Assembly: GCA_036620675.1 (NCBI GenBank)
Contig: JAZHEE010000025.1
Length of the DNA stretch: 63,045 nt
From: Jejubacter sp036620675
Lineage (GTDB): Bacteria > Pseudomonadota > Gammaproteobacteria > Enterobacterales > Enterobacteriaceae
Reading direction: 5' to 3' (one strand)
This document shows, piece by piece, positions 52,659 through 61,845 of this stretch. The first letter of the stretch is position 1. Each line of letters opens with the position of its first letter. The position numbers and the translations under genes were made by a program. The notes beneath the pieces are model-generated. The model was not told where the DNA came from. It saw only the letters and a program-made list of their open reading frames with translations, and searched no databases.

Positions 52659-54743
52659 TTATTTGCTGCTCAGTAAACGACGGCGCAGCCAGGCGCCGTG
52701 ATGAGGGCGCTGGTGCCAGGCCACTGAAGAGATGGTGTGCATGGCATTCAGATGGCTGAGGATGCGATCCAGATGGCGCTCCATGGTACTCATGGGGCCA
52801 ATGGTGAGCGCCTCTGGAGAGTCCAGTACGTGGATGGCGCCGCTGTCGTCAGGGTTGTCCCAGGTCAGGCGTTGCTGGCAGCGTTGAATGGCTATCTCGC
52901 AGGTTTGCAGGTAGCGCTGGGCCAGCGCCGGAGTCAGCATATTGTGCTCGCGCGCCAGGATCGTCATGGCGTTGATATGCTCGACGATAAACTGGCTATG
53001 AGTGACCCAGAGTTTCATATCGGCCAGGTAGCGGTTATTAAATGACGGCTCCTGCATTGCCTGATTCAGCGAGTTATAGAGCGCATTGTGAGCCTGATTA
53101 ACCCGCATGCGCTCCCAGGCCAGCGGGCCGGGCTGTGGATCGATGCTCAGAATCCGGCGGATGGCCTGCTGATCGCACTCCAGCGCATCCCAGGCGTTCT
53201 GACGCAGCAGGCCGCTCTGCCACTGAGGCCACAGCCAGACCATGCCGCCAAAGGCGATCAGACACCCAAGCAGCGTATCTACCAGCCGGGTCATAATAAA
53301 CTGTTCGCCGCTTAGCGACAGCAACTGCAGGCTGTACACTGCCGTAACGGTAAAGCCGACGGTTGCCAGCGCGTAATGCTTGCGGATAATCAGGTAGCCA
53401 ATCAGCGTAATCAGCAGCATCCCTGCCAGAATATAGCCCTGGGGCACGTTAAAGTGCAGGGCACCCGCCGCTATTAGCAGGCCGGCTATGGTTCCCCCGG
53501 CCCGGTGTAGAATGCGTACCCGGGTGGCGCGATATCCGTTCTGGGTCACGAACATGATAGTCATCAGTATCCACCATGGTTTGGGCAGATTGAGCGCTGA
53601 TCCAAGCAGTCCGGCGACCGCCAGCATAGTGCCAATGCGCGCTGCGCTGCGCAGCGCCGAAGACTTCAGGGACAAATAGCTACGCAGCGCCCGTAGCAGC
53701 GGCAGATGTTGTTGCTGGTCGGCCATCAGATCCCGGACGTAAAGCGGGCGTTGGGTGCGCAGTAGCCGGGCGATGCGGCTGAAGTGATAGTGGCAAAACT
53801 GTCCTACCGGGTTTTCCGGATGCTGGCGGGCGATTTTTTCCAGCGCGGCAAGAGGTTTTTCCATGCTAAAGCGTTCTGGGAAGCGGTGATAAAGTATATC
53901 GTCGCTGACCACGCGCAGGCGGGCGGCCACGGTGCGTGCCGCCCAGCGAATCACCTGCTCTGCATGGCTCTGTTCCACCAGTTTCTGCACCTCTTCGGGT
54001 TGATGCAGGCTGACCGAAATATGCTCCTGTAGATCCAGCGCCACCTGGAAGACGCGTAGCAGGCGCTTATAGTCGTTCTGACGGCTGGTGGCGGACAGCA
54101 TATGCAACTGTTGGTAACAGAGGCTGATAAGATCCACCACTTTCTGCTGGCGGGTAAGCAATGGCGGTAATACCGTTTCCGGGTCAGTATGCTGGGTCAG
54201 CAGGCTGTATTTGGCTTCGCAGTAGTCCGCCAGTTCGCGATACAGCAGGCTCAGGGTTTCGCGTAGCGGCTGTTCGCGCCACATCCAGAACCAGAACCAG
54301 TTAAAGGCGCCGTACCACAGGGTGCCGAGCGCATACAGCAGCATCGGCTGCCAGACGGGCATATTGCCAGCCAGCCCCAGGGTAAAGATCGCGGCGATAA
54401 GCGATGCAGGTAGCAGGCGGCCGTGCAGAGCGCTGATCTCTGCTGTAACGCCCAACAGCAGCGCCATTCCCAGGAAGATGGCGGGCAGCGGCACTTTTTC
54501 CATCAGCAGTAGCTGCACCATCAGGCTGCTGAAGGCGAACAGCGATCCGCCGACGATCAGGCGTTTAAAAAAGCGTTTGTGGGGGGTATCGAGACCCGCG
54601 ATATTGCAGCAGGCGGGCACCAGTGAGAAGAGCAGCCCCTGTTGCAGGCTACCGAAGATCAGCCCGATAATCACCGGCAGCGAGAGCACCAGGGTCTGGC
54701 GCAGCGCGTAGTTAACTTCGGGGTGATAGATCAGTCGGCGCAT
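52659..54743 (-). CDS. yhfK: YhfK, FUSC-family inner-membrane protein of unknown function
   Basis: This 694-residue protein has two sets of N- and mid-region membrane helices (about 15-160 and about 385-500, WILMTIMFVTQNGYRATRVR ... LIAFGGMVWLWPQW) separated by and followed by large cytoplasmic helical parts. That is the arrangement of the YccS/YhfK (FUSC) family related to aromatic acid exporters and plant ALMT channels. The FUSC signature region TRVRILHRAGGTIAGLLIA is present. The role is unestablished. It is located between argD and crp as in E. coli. Confidence 0.92.
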   Translation of the reverse strand: MRRLIYHPEVNYALRQTLVLSLPVIIGLIFGSLQQGLLFSLVPACCNIAGLDTPHKRFFKRLIVGGSLFAFSSLMVQLLLMEKVPLPAIFLGMALLLGVTAEISALHGRLLPASLIAAIFTLGLAGNMPVWQPMLLYALGTLWYGAFNWFWFWMWREQPLRETLSLLYRELADYCEAKYSLLTQHTDPETVLPPLLTRQQKVVDLISLCYQQLHMLSATSRQNDYKRLLRVFQVALDLQEHISVSLHQPEEVQKLVEQSHAEQVIRWAARTVAARLRVVSDDILYHRFPERFSMEKPLAALEKIARQHPENPVGQFCHYHFSRIARLLRTQRPLYVRDLMADQQQHLPLLRALRSYLSLKSSALRSAARIGTMLAVAGLLGSALNLPKPWWILMTIMFVTQNGYRATRVRILHRAGGTIAGLLIAAGALHFNVPQGYILAGMLLITLIGYLIIRKHYALATVGFTVTAVYSLQLLSLSGEQFIMTRLVDTLLGCLIAFGGMVWLWPQWQSGLLRQNAWDALECDQQAIRRILSIDPQPGPLAWERMRVNQAHNALYNSLNQAMQEPSFNNRYLADMKLWVTHSQFIVEHINAMTILAREHNMLTPALAQRYLQTCEIAIQRCQQRLTWDNPDDSGAIHVLDSPEALTIGPMSTMERHLDRILSHLNAMHTISSVAWHQRPHHGAWLRRRLLSSK

Positions 54744-54820
54744 TGGAACAGGATGAACGCGTCAGTGGTAGAGATAACATGGAGACAGTTGACAGCGTCA
54801 TAGCCTCCTGAAATGACCAC

Positions 54821-54853
54821 AAAGCGGGAAAAACTACGTTTTTTCCCGCTTTG
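54821..54853. terminator. Terminator downstream of crp
   Basis: AAAGCGGGAAAAA pairs with TTTTTTCCCGCTTT around CTACG, 50 bp beyond the crp stop codon. With A/T-rich arms on both sides it can act in either direction. Confidence 0.85.
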
Positions 54854-54904
54854 TTATCAACCTGACGGCATGTTGCCACAACACGCCGTTACATACAGAC
54901 CGGA

Positions 54905-55537
54905 TTAGCGGGTACCAAAGACGACGATGGTTTTCCCGTGCGCGGAGATCAGATTCTGATCTTCCAGCATTTTCAGAATACGACCGACGGTTTCGCGGGA
55001 GCAGCCCACAATCTGCCCGATTTCCTGGCGGGTGATTTTGATCTGCATTCCGTCCGGGTGGGTCATTGCGTCCGGCTGTTTCGCCAGGTTCAGCAGGGTC
55101 TGTGCTATCCGGCCAGTCACATCCAGGAAGGCGAGGTTACCGACTTTTTCGGATGTGACCTGCAGGCGACGGGCCATCTGTGCGGAAAGGCGCATCAGAA
55201 TGTCCGGGTTAACCTGAATCAACTGGCGGAATTTTTTGTAGGAGATTTCAGCGACTTCGCAGGCGGTTTTTGCCCGTACCCAGGCGCTACGCTCCTGGCC
55301 TTCTTCGAACAGCCCCAGTTCACCGATGAAATCCCCCTGGTTCAGGTAGGAGAGGATCATCTCTTTACCTTCCTCGTCTTTAATAAGCACTGCAACAGAG
55401 CCCTTAACGATATAGTAGAGGGTTTCGGCTTTTTCACCCTGATGAATAAGTGTGCTCTTCGATGGATACTTATGAATGTGGCAATGAGACAAAAACCATT
55501 CGAGAGTCGGGTCTGTTTGCGGTTTGCCAAGCACCAT
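54905..55537 (-). CDS. crp: cAMP receptor protein (CRP)
   Basis: This 210-residue global regulator differs from E. coli CRP, as I recall it, only near the C-terminus (VVFGTR instead of VVYGTR). The N-terminal cyclic-nucleotide domain has GDFIGELGLFEEGQERSAWV with the cAMP-phosphate contacts. The dimerisation helix spans about 110-135, and the helix-turn-helix is in ITRQEIGQIVGCSRETVGRI (about 168-190). It is divergent from yhfA. Confidence 0.99.
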   Translation of the reverse strand: MVLGKPQTDPTLEWFLSHCHIHKYPSKSTLIHQGEKAETLYYIVKGSVAVLIKDEEGKEMILSYLNQGDFIGELGLFEEGQERSAWVRAKTACEVAEISYKKFRQLIQVNPDILMRLSAQMARRLQVTSEKVGNLAFLDVTGRIAQTLLNLAKQPDAMTHPDGMQIKITRQEIGQIVGCSRETVGRILKMLEDQNLISAHGKTIVVFGTR

Positions 55538-55839
55538 GCGCGGTTATCCTCTGGTTATAAGCTGACGCCCGAAAGGGTAAGGGCCTCCGGGCGTATTGAT
55601 CGTTTGTCCCCGCTCTGGGGGTCTGGCATGAGAAAAGCCTGTAATCTATATAAATTTCACGTGAATTTTCATCCCGGACGCGGGCTATCGCGGCGGGAGG
55701 GTATCCTCAGTGTTTTAGCATAGCTTTTTCCGGGTGTCTCCTATTGTCTCGTTTCAGCTTGACCCGGATCGCCTTCTGTTGCGACTTTCTTTGCGGCGGC
55801 TTACTCTGTGAGGAAAAATGGCTTGATGGGAGCAACAAC
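55538..55839. promoter_or_regulatory. Divergent crp-yhfA control region
   Basis: These 302 bp separate the two start codons. A near-perfect palindrome AAATTTCACGTGAATTTT lies at 55652-55669. In E. coli this interval carries the crp promoter, a CRP autoregulation site and a divergent promoter; I could not place a full TGTGA-N6-TCACA site here. No gene is present; the frame upstream of yhfA is not conserved. Confidence 0.45.
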
Positions 55840-56244
55840 ATGCAGTCACGAGTTAAATGGGTAGAGGGCCTGACTTTTCTGGGCGAATCCGCCTCCGGGC
55901 ACCAGGTGCTGATGGACGGAAATTCCGGCGATAAGGCCCCCAGCCCGATGGAAATGGTACTGATGGCGGTGGGAAGCTGTAGCGCTATCGATGTGGTTTC
56001 TATTCTGCAAAAGGGGCGTCATGACGTGGCCGATTGCGAGGTGAAACTGACCTCGGAGCGTCGTGAAGAGGCGCCGCGCCTGTTCACTCATATTAACCTG
56101 CACTTTATCGTTACCGGACAGGATCTGAAAGACAACGTGGTGGCGCGCGCGGTGGATCTGTCTGCGGAGAAATACTGCTCCGTCGCGCTGATGTTGGGTA
56201 AGGCGGTGAACATTACCCATTCATACGAAGTGGTTGAGGCCTGA
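55840..56244 (+). CDS. yhfA: YhfA, OsmC-family protein
   Basis: This 134-residue OsmC/Ohr-fold protein starts MQSRVKWVEGLTFLGESASG. The two cysteines typical of the thiol-dependent peroxidase family are in GSCSAIDVV (near residue 46) and KYCSVALML (near 110). Its physiological role is not established in E. coli. The ATG at 55840 follows GGGAGCAACA and matches the family; the longer frame from 55744 is not conserved. It is divergent from crp and convergent with prkB. Confidence 0.93.
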   Translation: MQSRVKWVEGLTFLGESASGHQVLMDGNSGDKAPSPMEMVLMAVGSCSAIDVVSILQKGRHDVADCEVKLTSERREEAPRLFTHINLHFIVTGQDLKDNVVARAVDLSAEKYCSVALMLGKAVNITHSYEVVEA

Positions 56245-56249
56245 CGCCG

Positions 56250-56278
56250 CCAGGGGAGGGGGGATGCTCCTCCCTGCT
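56250..56278. terminator. Hairpin between convergent yhfA and prkB
   Basis: CAGGGGAGGG and CTCCTCCCTG can pair across GGGATG in the 37-bp gap between the two stop codons. It lacks a clear T-run in either direction, so termination is possible but not certain. Confidence 0.45.
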
Positions 56279-56281
56279 TGA

Positions 56282-57148
56282 TCAGGCTATCTTTTTGCCT
56301 TCCATAATACGCTGCACCAGCGGTGTCATAATGAGCTCCATCGCCAGCCCCATTTTGCCGCCCGGCACCACCAGGGTATTAATGTGTGAAATAAACGAGC
56401 CCTGAAGCATCGCCAGCAGCCAGGGGTAATCGACAGCCAGATCCCGGAAGTGAATCACGACAAAGCTTTCATCTAAAGAGGGAATCTCCCTGGCGGCAAA
56501 GGGGTTAGAGGTATCGACCGTCGGCACGCGCTGGAAGTTGATATGGGTGCGCGAGAACTGCGGGGTGATGTAGTTGATGTAATCTTCCATCGAGCGTACC
56601 ACCGAGTCCATGACGGCTTCGCGCGAATGGCCACGCTCGCTGGTATCGCGCACCAGTTTCTGAATCCATTCCAGGTTGACGATAGGCACGACGCCAACCA
56701 GCAGATCCACATGCTGTGCGACGTCGTGCTGGGGCGTGACCACTCCGCCATGCAGCCCTTCGTAGAACAGGACATCGGTGGGTTCCGGTAGTGGTTGCCA
56801 GGGAGTAAAGGTACCTGGTACCTGATCCCAGGGTACCGCTTCATCGTAGGTATGCAGATATTTTCGGGACTTGCCGGTGCCACTGTGTCCATATTCGACA
56901 AAGGTGTTTTCCAGCAGGCCGAAGTCGTTGGCTTCCGGGCCGAAGTAGCTGATATGGCGTCCTAAATCCCGGGCCTTGCGAATCTCCATATCCATTTCCG
57001 GGCGGGTGTAGCGGTGGAAACTATCGCCTTCAAGCTCGGCGGCTCTGAGCCCGAGTTGAGCGAAGATCTTACGAAATGCGATACTGGTAGTGGTCGTTCC
57101 CGCACCGCTGGAACCGGTGACGGCGATAATCGGATGCCTGGTGGACAT
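56282..57148 (-). CDS. prkB: PrkB, phosphoribulokinase-like protein
   Basis: This 288-residue protein belongs to the proteobacterial phosphoribulokinase family. The P-loop is GSSGAGTTTTS (about residues 12-22). EGDSFHRYTRPEMDMEIRKA and FYEGLHGGVV are family motifs. The C-terminus MGLAMELIMTPLVQRIMEGK matches E. coli PrkB. No RuBisCO is present and the physiological substrate in enterobacteria is unknown. It follows yheU by 101 bp on the same strand, with AAGGAGTTGCT before the start. Confidence 0.95.
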   Translation of the reverse strand: MSTRHPIIAVTGSSGAGTTTTSIAFRKIFAQLGLRAAELEGDSFHRYTRPEMDMEIRKARDLGRHISYFGPEANDFGLLENTFVEYGHSGTGKSRKYLHTYDEAVPWDQVPGTFTPWQPLPEPTDVLFYEGLHGGVVTPQHDVAQHVDLLVGVVPIVNLEWIQKLVRDTSERGHSREAVMDSVVRSMEDYINYITPQFSRTHINFQRVPTVDTSNPFAAREIPSLDESFVVIHFRDLAVDYPWLLAMLQGSFISHINTLVVPGGKMGLAMELIMTPLVQRIMEGKKIA

Positions 57149-57249
57149 AGCTGAGCAACTCCTTGAGTACAGAGGTGGGTAGCCACTGAAACACGGCGAA
57201 TCGTTAAAGGCTGCTTGCAGTATAGCGATAGCGGCTGGCGAATGAGATA

Positions 57250-57468
57250 TCAGCCACGGAACTGTGAGCGCGGCATGATATTGACCGTTTCATGAAGTTC
57301 CGACCATACCACAACGGCTTCGCCGGTTTGTAGCTGACGCTTTACGTCCGCCACTTTTTGTTCGAGCGAACGTTCATGTTCGCCGTAATCGGTGCCTTCG
57401 CGCAGGACAAAGGCTTCTATCAGGTTATCCAGCGTCTCTGTCGGTATTTGCTGCCAGGGAATAATCAT
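57250..57468 (-). CDS. yheU: YheU, small conserved protein
   Basis: This 72-residue acidic protein of the YheU (UPF0270) family starts MIIPWQQIPTETLDNLIEAF and has REGTDYGEHERSLEQKVADV. Function is unknown. Its start codon follows the yheT stop with no gap, so the two are translated together. Confidence 0.95.
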   Translation of the reverse strand: MIIPWQQIPTETLDNLIEAFVLREGTDYGEHERSLEQKVADVKRQLQTGEAVVVWSELHETVNIMPRSQFRG

Positions 57469-58485
57469 CTATCGGTCCAGGAATTGACTTAGCCAGTCGG
57501 GAATGCGCTGTTCCAGCCACATTTCCGGGCGCCTTAGTGTACCACCGACGAAGCCTACATGGCCGCCGTGTTCGGTCAGTTGATACTCGATATTAGGCGG
57601 CAGGTGGTCGGGATCGGGAATCACCTGGCTATCCATAAAGGGATCGTCTTTCGCGTGGATGATAAGCGTTGGTCGGGCGATTTTCGGCAGCATGGGCAGC
57701 GCGCTACAGCGTCGGTAATAGTCCAGAGCATCGCTGAAACCGTGAATTTTCGAAGTAATGAGATCGTCGAACTCCCGGATGCGGCGAATGCGCTTAAGGC
57801 GGGCTCTGTCTATGGGCAGCGTGCCGGGCCAGGCTTTGAGTTTGCGTCCGGCGTTGGCTTTCAACAGGTTCAGCAGATAACGCTGATAGAAACGGGAAAA
57901 CCCTTTTTCCATATGATAGCAGCAAGGCTCCAGCATCAGAGGCGCTGAAACCACGACACCAGCCATCAGTGAACAGGCCTTTTCCTGCCGGGCCATCAGG
58001 CAGGCCAGCATATTGCCGCCCAGTGAAAACCCTACGGCAGCGGTCGGGCGTTCACCGTAACGCTGGCACAGCCAGTTCAGAAAGTAACTGGCATCGGAGG
58101 TTTCTCCGGAATGGTAGATGCGGTTCATGCGGTTCGGCTCGCCGCTACAGCCGCGAAAATGCATCACCACACCCAGCCAGCCGCGCTGTTTTGCCGCATG
58201 AATCAGCCCGTGTGCATAAGGGCTGTGCAGGCTTCCTTCCAGACCGTGAAACACCACCAGGCGCGGCTTATGCTGCGCTGTTGAAGGGGGCTCGCTCCAG
58301 GCGAGATCGAGAAAGTCGCCATCTGGCGTATCGATTCGTTGCCACCAGGGGGTAAAACGCAGCCGTCGGCGTATCAGGCGCGGCAACATGGTCTGTAAAT
58401 GCGGATTACGCGCGCCGCGCATAGGGCGGAAAAGCTGCGTCTCGTCACGATTGCCGGAGAGTTCTGCAGGGGTAATTTCTGCCAT
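57469..58485 (-). CDS. yheT: YheT, alpha/beta hydrolase
   Basis: This 338-residue AB-hydrolase of the YheT/UPF0017 family has the nucleophile elbow VGFSLGGNML (Ser near 148), the acid Asp in IIHAKDDPFMD and the catalytic His in TEHGGHVGFVGG. Family-specific segments are FHGLEGSLHSPYAHG and RGCSGEPNRMNRIYHSGETSD. It is probably an esterase; the substrate is unknown. First gene of yheT-yheU-prkB. In E. coli yheS and kef genes lie beyond it, but the order changes here. Confidence 0.93.
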   Translation of the reverse strand: MAEITPAELSGNRDETQLFRPMRGARNPHLQTMLPRLIRRRLRFTPWWQRIDTPDGDFLDLAWSEPPSTAQHKPRLVVFHGLEGSLHSPYAHGLIHAAKQRGWLGVVMHFRGCSGEPNRMNRIYHSGETSDASYFLNWLCQRYGERPTAAVGFSLGGNMLACLMARQEKACSLMAGVVVSAPLMLEPCCYHMEKGFSRFYQRYLLNLLKANAGRKLKAWPGTLPIDRARLKRIRRIREFDDLITSKIHGFSDALDYYRRCSALPMLPKIARPTLIIHAKDDPFMDSQVIPDPDHLPPNIEYQLTEHGGHVGFVGGTLRRPEMWLEQRIPDWLSQFLDR

Positions 58486-59149
58486 GGTACAGAGTAATTT
58501 TAGTTAATTAATCTGTTATTATACCGTTAAATCAGTATCTTGTTGATGCTTTTTTTTGCTGCCTGATTCGTTTTTTTGATGGGTGCCCACACATCATGGT
58601 GGGTTATTAAAACCATTCAGTGATGAAGACATTATGATAAATCAGAATAAAAATATAGGTGCTGGAATGTGTTGTCCGCAGGGCTGTTATTCGATCCAGG
58701 TTAAGGTTAGCGCCGCTTAGTTAATCTTAAGCAGGGCGATGGTATTAGCGATGAGCGACAACAGGCGTGGGCTGGCGAAATTCATTAATGGCGTTGCGAC
58801 AGGGTGGATAATATTGCTGACTGAGCGCGGAGATCAGGCTGTGGATTGATAGGTTGCCGGCCGGAAGCGTGGATCAGGTAACGTGTACTGGCTAACCTCG
58901 GTTTTAACGACGAATGGTTGCGCAGTTTTTTATTACCAGAAGCGTACCGTGATGTGCCAGCGATGTTTTTCTTTGTGATGACGAACGCCTCTTAGAAGAT
59001 GGTGGGAAATATCGTTGCCGCAAGGTCTTTTACTGATGCCTGATGGCGTATTGATATTGGCGGCGGCCTTGAGGCTGAAAACTATTCTGGGAAGTACGCC
59101 AGCAGGTGATTGGCCAAATAATGAATATAACCTTCCTGGTGGTAAGGAT
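58486..59149. other. Gene-poor stretch at a synteny break
   Basis: These 664 bp after the yheT start hold no convincing gene. The left part is A+T-rich (promoter region for yheT). A 28-codon frame at 58634-58720 contains a CCPQGC segment but has a poor ribosome-binding site and resembles nothing I know. Short fragments between 58720 and 59010 are interrupted by stops in all frames, suggesting decayed coding sequence. In E. coli yheS would be here. Confidence 0.5.
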
Positions 59150-59302
59150 ATGAAGGTTGTCGCAGGCAATTTTTCTATTTCGTTCCTTGCGGCGATGATA
59201 TTTATATTCTGTACTACATTCTTCATTACAGGCGTGATAATAACTGTCTGGTTATTCTACGTAATATTTGTAATTCCATACCACAAAGTGGAAAACTGCT
59301 GA
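59150..59302 (+). CDS. Candidate small single-pass membrane protein
   Basis: This 50-codon frame has a good ribosome-binding site (GGTGGTAAGG just upstream of ATG) and encodes MKVVAGNFSISFLAAMIFIF followed by further hydrophobic residues to about residue 43, then YHKVENC. One long or two short membrane helices are likely. The frame is open further left to 59015, but the longer product looks random. I recognise no family; it may be a real small protein or chance. Confidence 0.4.
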   Translation: MKVVAGNFSISFLAAMIFIFCTTFFITGVIITVWLFYVIFVIPYHKVENC

Positions 59303-59470
59303 TGTCCGGGGCGCATCATTGCTCCGGGAGAGCATCCTGAAATGGCGAAATATCTCAACCTGATGATGCTCAGGCTCGGTGAAGGGCAGGGAGCGAGATA
59401 TTGATGGATTTCGCTCCCTGCATGGAATATGCGGGGATGTGCCTGAATCCTGCGGTGGCACCATAAGGCG

Positions 59471-60469
59471 TTACAGGAAGCCGTCCGTTTTCAGCAACTT
59501 TTCCAGGGTACTGACTTCGGTGTTCAGTTCCGTTTCGTCGTTTTCCAGCAACTGGGCATGCTTCTGGCGGAAAGCGGAGCGCAACGCCTTCAAAATTTCC
59601 ACACTGCGGGCCGTGACCTGATGCTCATTACCGTGCCCGGCAAGCTGGGTGGACAGACTTTGACTTTTGGTGATGATCTCCTCGACTGGCGGCAGATAGC
59701 GGTTCAGAAAATCCTGGCCGGGCTGCATATCCCGCGGATCGGTCAGCATGCAGTGCTGGATAAGCCGCGCATACTTAATAATGCCTTTGAGTTCGCTGTG
59801 AACGGCGCCTTCCAGATTTTCCAGACTCTCCAGACGGGCTATTTCCGTTTCAAACGGCGCCAGTTCTGGCTCATTCTCACAATCATCAGGCTTCTCGTCT
59901 TCGTCAAACGTTTCCTCTTTGTCATATTCATCCTCTTCTTGCACGTTTTGCTTCGCCTGGATAAACCGGGGGTACCAGTGCTTACAGTAAGTGACGAACA
60001 GAGCAATAATCGCACCGGTATAGAAGGGGCTATTGAGCAGCGTATAGGCTTCCATATAACTAGCGATAACGAAGCACCACAGCGCCATGTACCAGTAATG
60101 GATGCCGCGCCATTTTCCCAGACTGTTCAGCAGATACACCAGCAGTGCCATACTGCCAGCCCAGAACGGGAGCGCCAGAATATCGCCAGTGGGGATCCAG
60201 AGCAGTCCGGCAGCTATCCCCATTGCCAGAGCTTTATGATCGAAAAGCAAGGTTCGGAACAGTAGCGTGAACCCTGCCCAGCAGAATGCCAGGATAGCGC
60301 CATCAAGAGCGCCGTCATCCTCCGGGAGTGGGGGATGGAGCTCTGTGGCCAGTGGCTGGAAGTGATTCATGAACCCACTTGCCAGAACGAACAGCAAAAA
60401 TACCAGCGTAGCGCGTTTCCAGCGTTTATCGGTCAGCCTTTCAGCAAGACTTTGCTCAAGAGTACCCAT
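59471..60469 (-). CDS. XpaC-like membrane protein (5-bromo-4-chloroindolyl phosphate hydrolysis family)
   Basis: This 332-residue protein has four or five membrane helices in its first 165 residues (ATLVFLLFVLASGFM, AILAFCWAGFTLLFRTLLF, AMGIAAGLLWIP, WYMALWCFVIASYM, TGAIIALFVTYC). A strongly acidic segment follows (about 178-210), then a cytoplasmic helical domain. Architecture and pairing with telA one base upstream match the XpaC-TelA (xpaC-yaaN) pair known in Bacillus. Function is unknown; the hydrolysis name comes from an early phenotype. Confidence 0.7.
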   Translation of the reverse strand: MGTLEQSLAERLTDKRWKRATLVFLLFVLASGFMNHFQPLATELHPPLPEDDGALDGAILAFCWAGFTLLFRTLLFDHKALAMGIAAGLLWIPTGDILALPFWAGSMALLVYLLNSLGKWRGIHYWYMALWCFVIASYMEAYTLLNSPFYTGAIIALFVTYCKHWYPRFIQAKQNVQEEDEYDKEETFDEDEKPDDCENEPELAPFETEIARLESLENLEGAVHSELKGIIKYARLIQHCMLTDPRDMQPGQDFLNRYLPPVEEIITKSQSLSTQLAGHGNEHQVTARSVEILKALRSAFRQKHAQLLENDETELNTEVSTLEKLLKTDGFL

Positions 60470-60470
60470 G

Positions 60471-61595
60471 CTATGCCTGCTCTACTTTTTCCGCACCGCC
60501 GTTAGCGATATTCGCAAGGCGAAGGCGCAGGTCGTTTTCCATGGATGACAGCTCTTTTTCCACTTCGCTACGACGCTTGCGGGCGTCGCTGGCGATATTG
60601 ACCGACTCTTCGATAGTGTTCAGCAGGCGGGACTGCACATCGCGCAGGGTTTCAATATCCACCACCGACCGCTCCACTTCGCGGGCGGTTTCCAGGGTGC
60701 CGGTCTGTAACAGTTCTGCATTGCGGCGCAGCATTTCGTTGGTGGTATCTGAAACCTCCTTCTGCAGTTTTGTGGCCTGGCGCTGGGAATGCAGCGACAG
60801 CGCCAGCACAATCTGGCTTTTCCAGATGGGAATGGTGGACAGAATACTGCTCTGGATTTTTTCCGCCAGCGCCTGGCTGTTCCCCTGCATCAGACGAATC
60901 TGCGGAGCGGTCTGTATCGCAATGGTGCGTGACAGCATCAGGTCGTGCAGACGGCGCTCAAAACGCTGCATTCCATCGATCATATCCCGGACTATCTGGG
61001 CATTCATGGGGTTATCGGAAAGCTGCGCCTGGGCCTGAGGCAGGTCGTGTTGCCGGAGCTGCTCCAGCTTGCGCTTACCGGCGATAATATGCAGATTGAT
61101 CTGCTGAAAGAAGTCGCGGTTGCGGGTAAACAACTGCTCAAGCGTAGAGATATTGCGCAGTAGATCGACCATCGCTTCATCCAGCTTACGGGTAATACCT
61201 TCTACCTGCTGCGCCAGCGTTTGATACTCCATGAGCGAGCGTTCGACGCGGTTAAACAGCTTACCGATCAAGGGGAACGAGGCCAGCATGCCGGGCTTTT
61301 TGTCGAAGGCGGTCAGATCGACGGACTTGATCTTACCCAGCATGTCGGTCAGTTGTTCACCGATAGCGCCGGCATCTTTGGCGCGCACTTGTTCCATCAG
61401 GGCGTCGGAAAAGCGTGAAATGCCATTCATGGTTTTAGCGCCGTAAGACAGGGAAAGCACCGGATCGTTAATATCTATCTGCTCAATGAGCTGTTGCACT
61501 TCCTGCTGCTGTTCCTGGGTTAGCTGCTCGTTGGTAGGGAGCGCGTCGGCAATATCCTGAGGGGCGGAAACGATGACTGAGGAGTTTTCCGTCAT
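60471..61595 (-). CDS. TelA-like toxic anion resistance family protein
   Basis: This 374-residue cytoplasmic, almost entirely helical protein of the TelA/KlaA/YaaN family has coiled-coil-like stretches. The ATG at 61595 follows AAGGAATG and gives MTENSSVIVSAPQDIADALP; a longer frame to 61664 is not convincing. Family regions visible are GKIKSVDLTAFDKKPGMLAS, PLIGKLFNRVERSLMEYQTL and TIPIWKSQIVLALSLHSQRQ. Some members are plasmid-borne and linked to tellurite resistance, but chromosomal pairs with XpaC have no proven role. No terBCDE genes are nearby. Confidence 0.8.
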   Translation of the reverse strand: MTENSSVIVSAPQDIADALPTNEQLTQEQQQEVQQLIEQIDINDPVLSLSYGAKTMNGISRFSDALMEQVRAKDAGAIGEQLTDMLGKIKSVDLTAFDKKPGMLASFPLIGKLFNRVERSLMEYQTLAQQVEGITRKLDEAMVDLLRNISTLEQLFTRNRDFFQQINLHIIAGKRKLEQLRQHDLPQAQAQLSDNPMNAQIVRDMIDGMQRFERRLHDLMLSRTIAIQTAPQIRLMQGNSQALAEKIQSSILSTIPIWKSQIVLALSLHSQRQATKLQKEVSDTTNEMLRRNAELLQTGTLETAREVERSVVDIETLRDVQSRLLNTIEESVNIASDARKRRSEVEKELSSMENDLRLRLANIANGGAEKVEQA

Positions 61596-61845
61596 TGATA
61601 CATTCCTTAATAAGAGAACAGTCCGTCTGCGGCGAAATGATGTCAGGCTGGCCGCGGAAACCATGGGCGTAATGGTACTTCACGCGCAGATGCGAGCCAA
61701 CAAGGCCATGAGAAATATGTGGCTGTTAACCAGCAGTATTTTTTTATATTCCTTTTAAAAATAAAAAATAATTTTTTATTTCTTTTTATTGGTTTCGCAT
61801 CCGGATACAACTGTTGCTAACAGAGAATTCACAACGGAGTGAACG

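Noticed and set aside
60471..61595. Tellurite resistance operon
   Set aside because: TelA-family membership alone does not show tellurite resistance. No terBCDE, tehAB or klaBC partners are in the window, so the name is kept at family level only.
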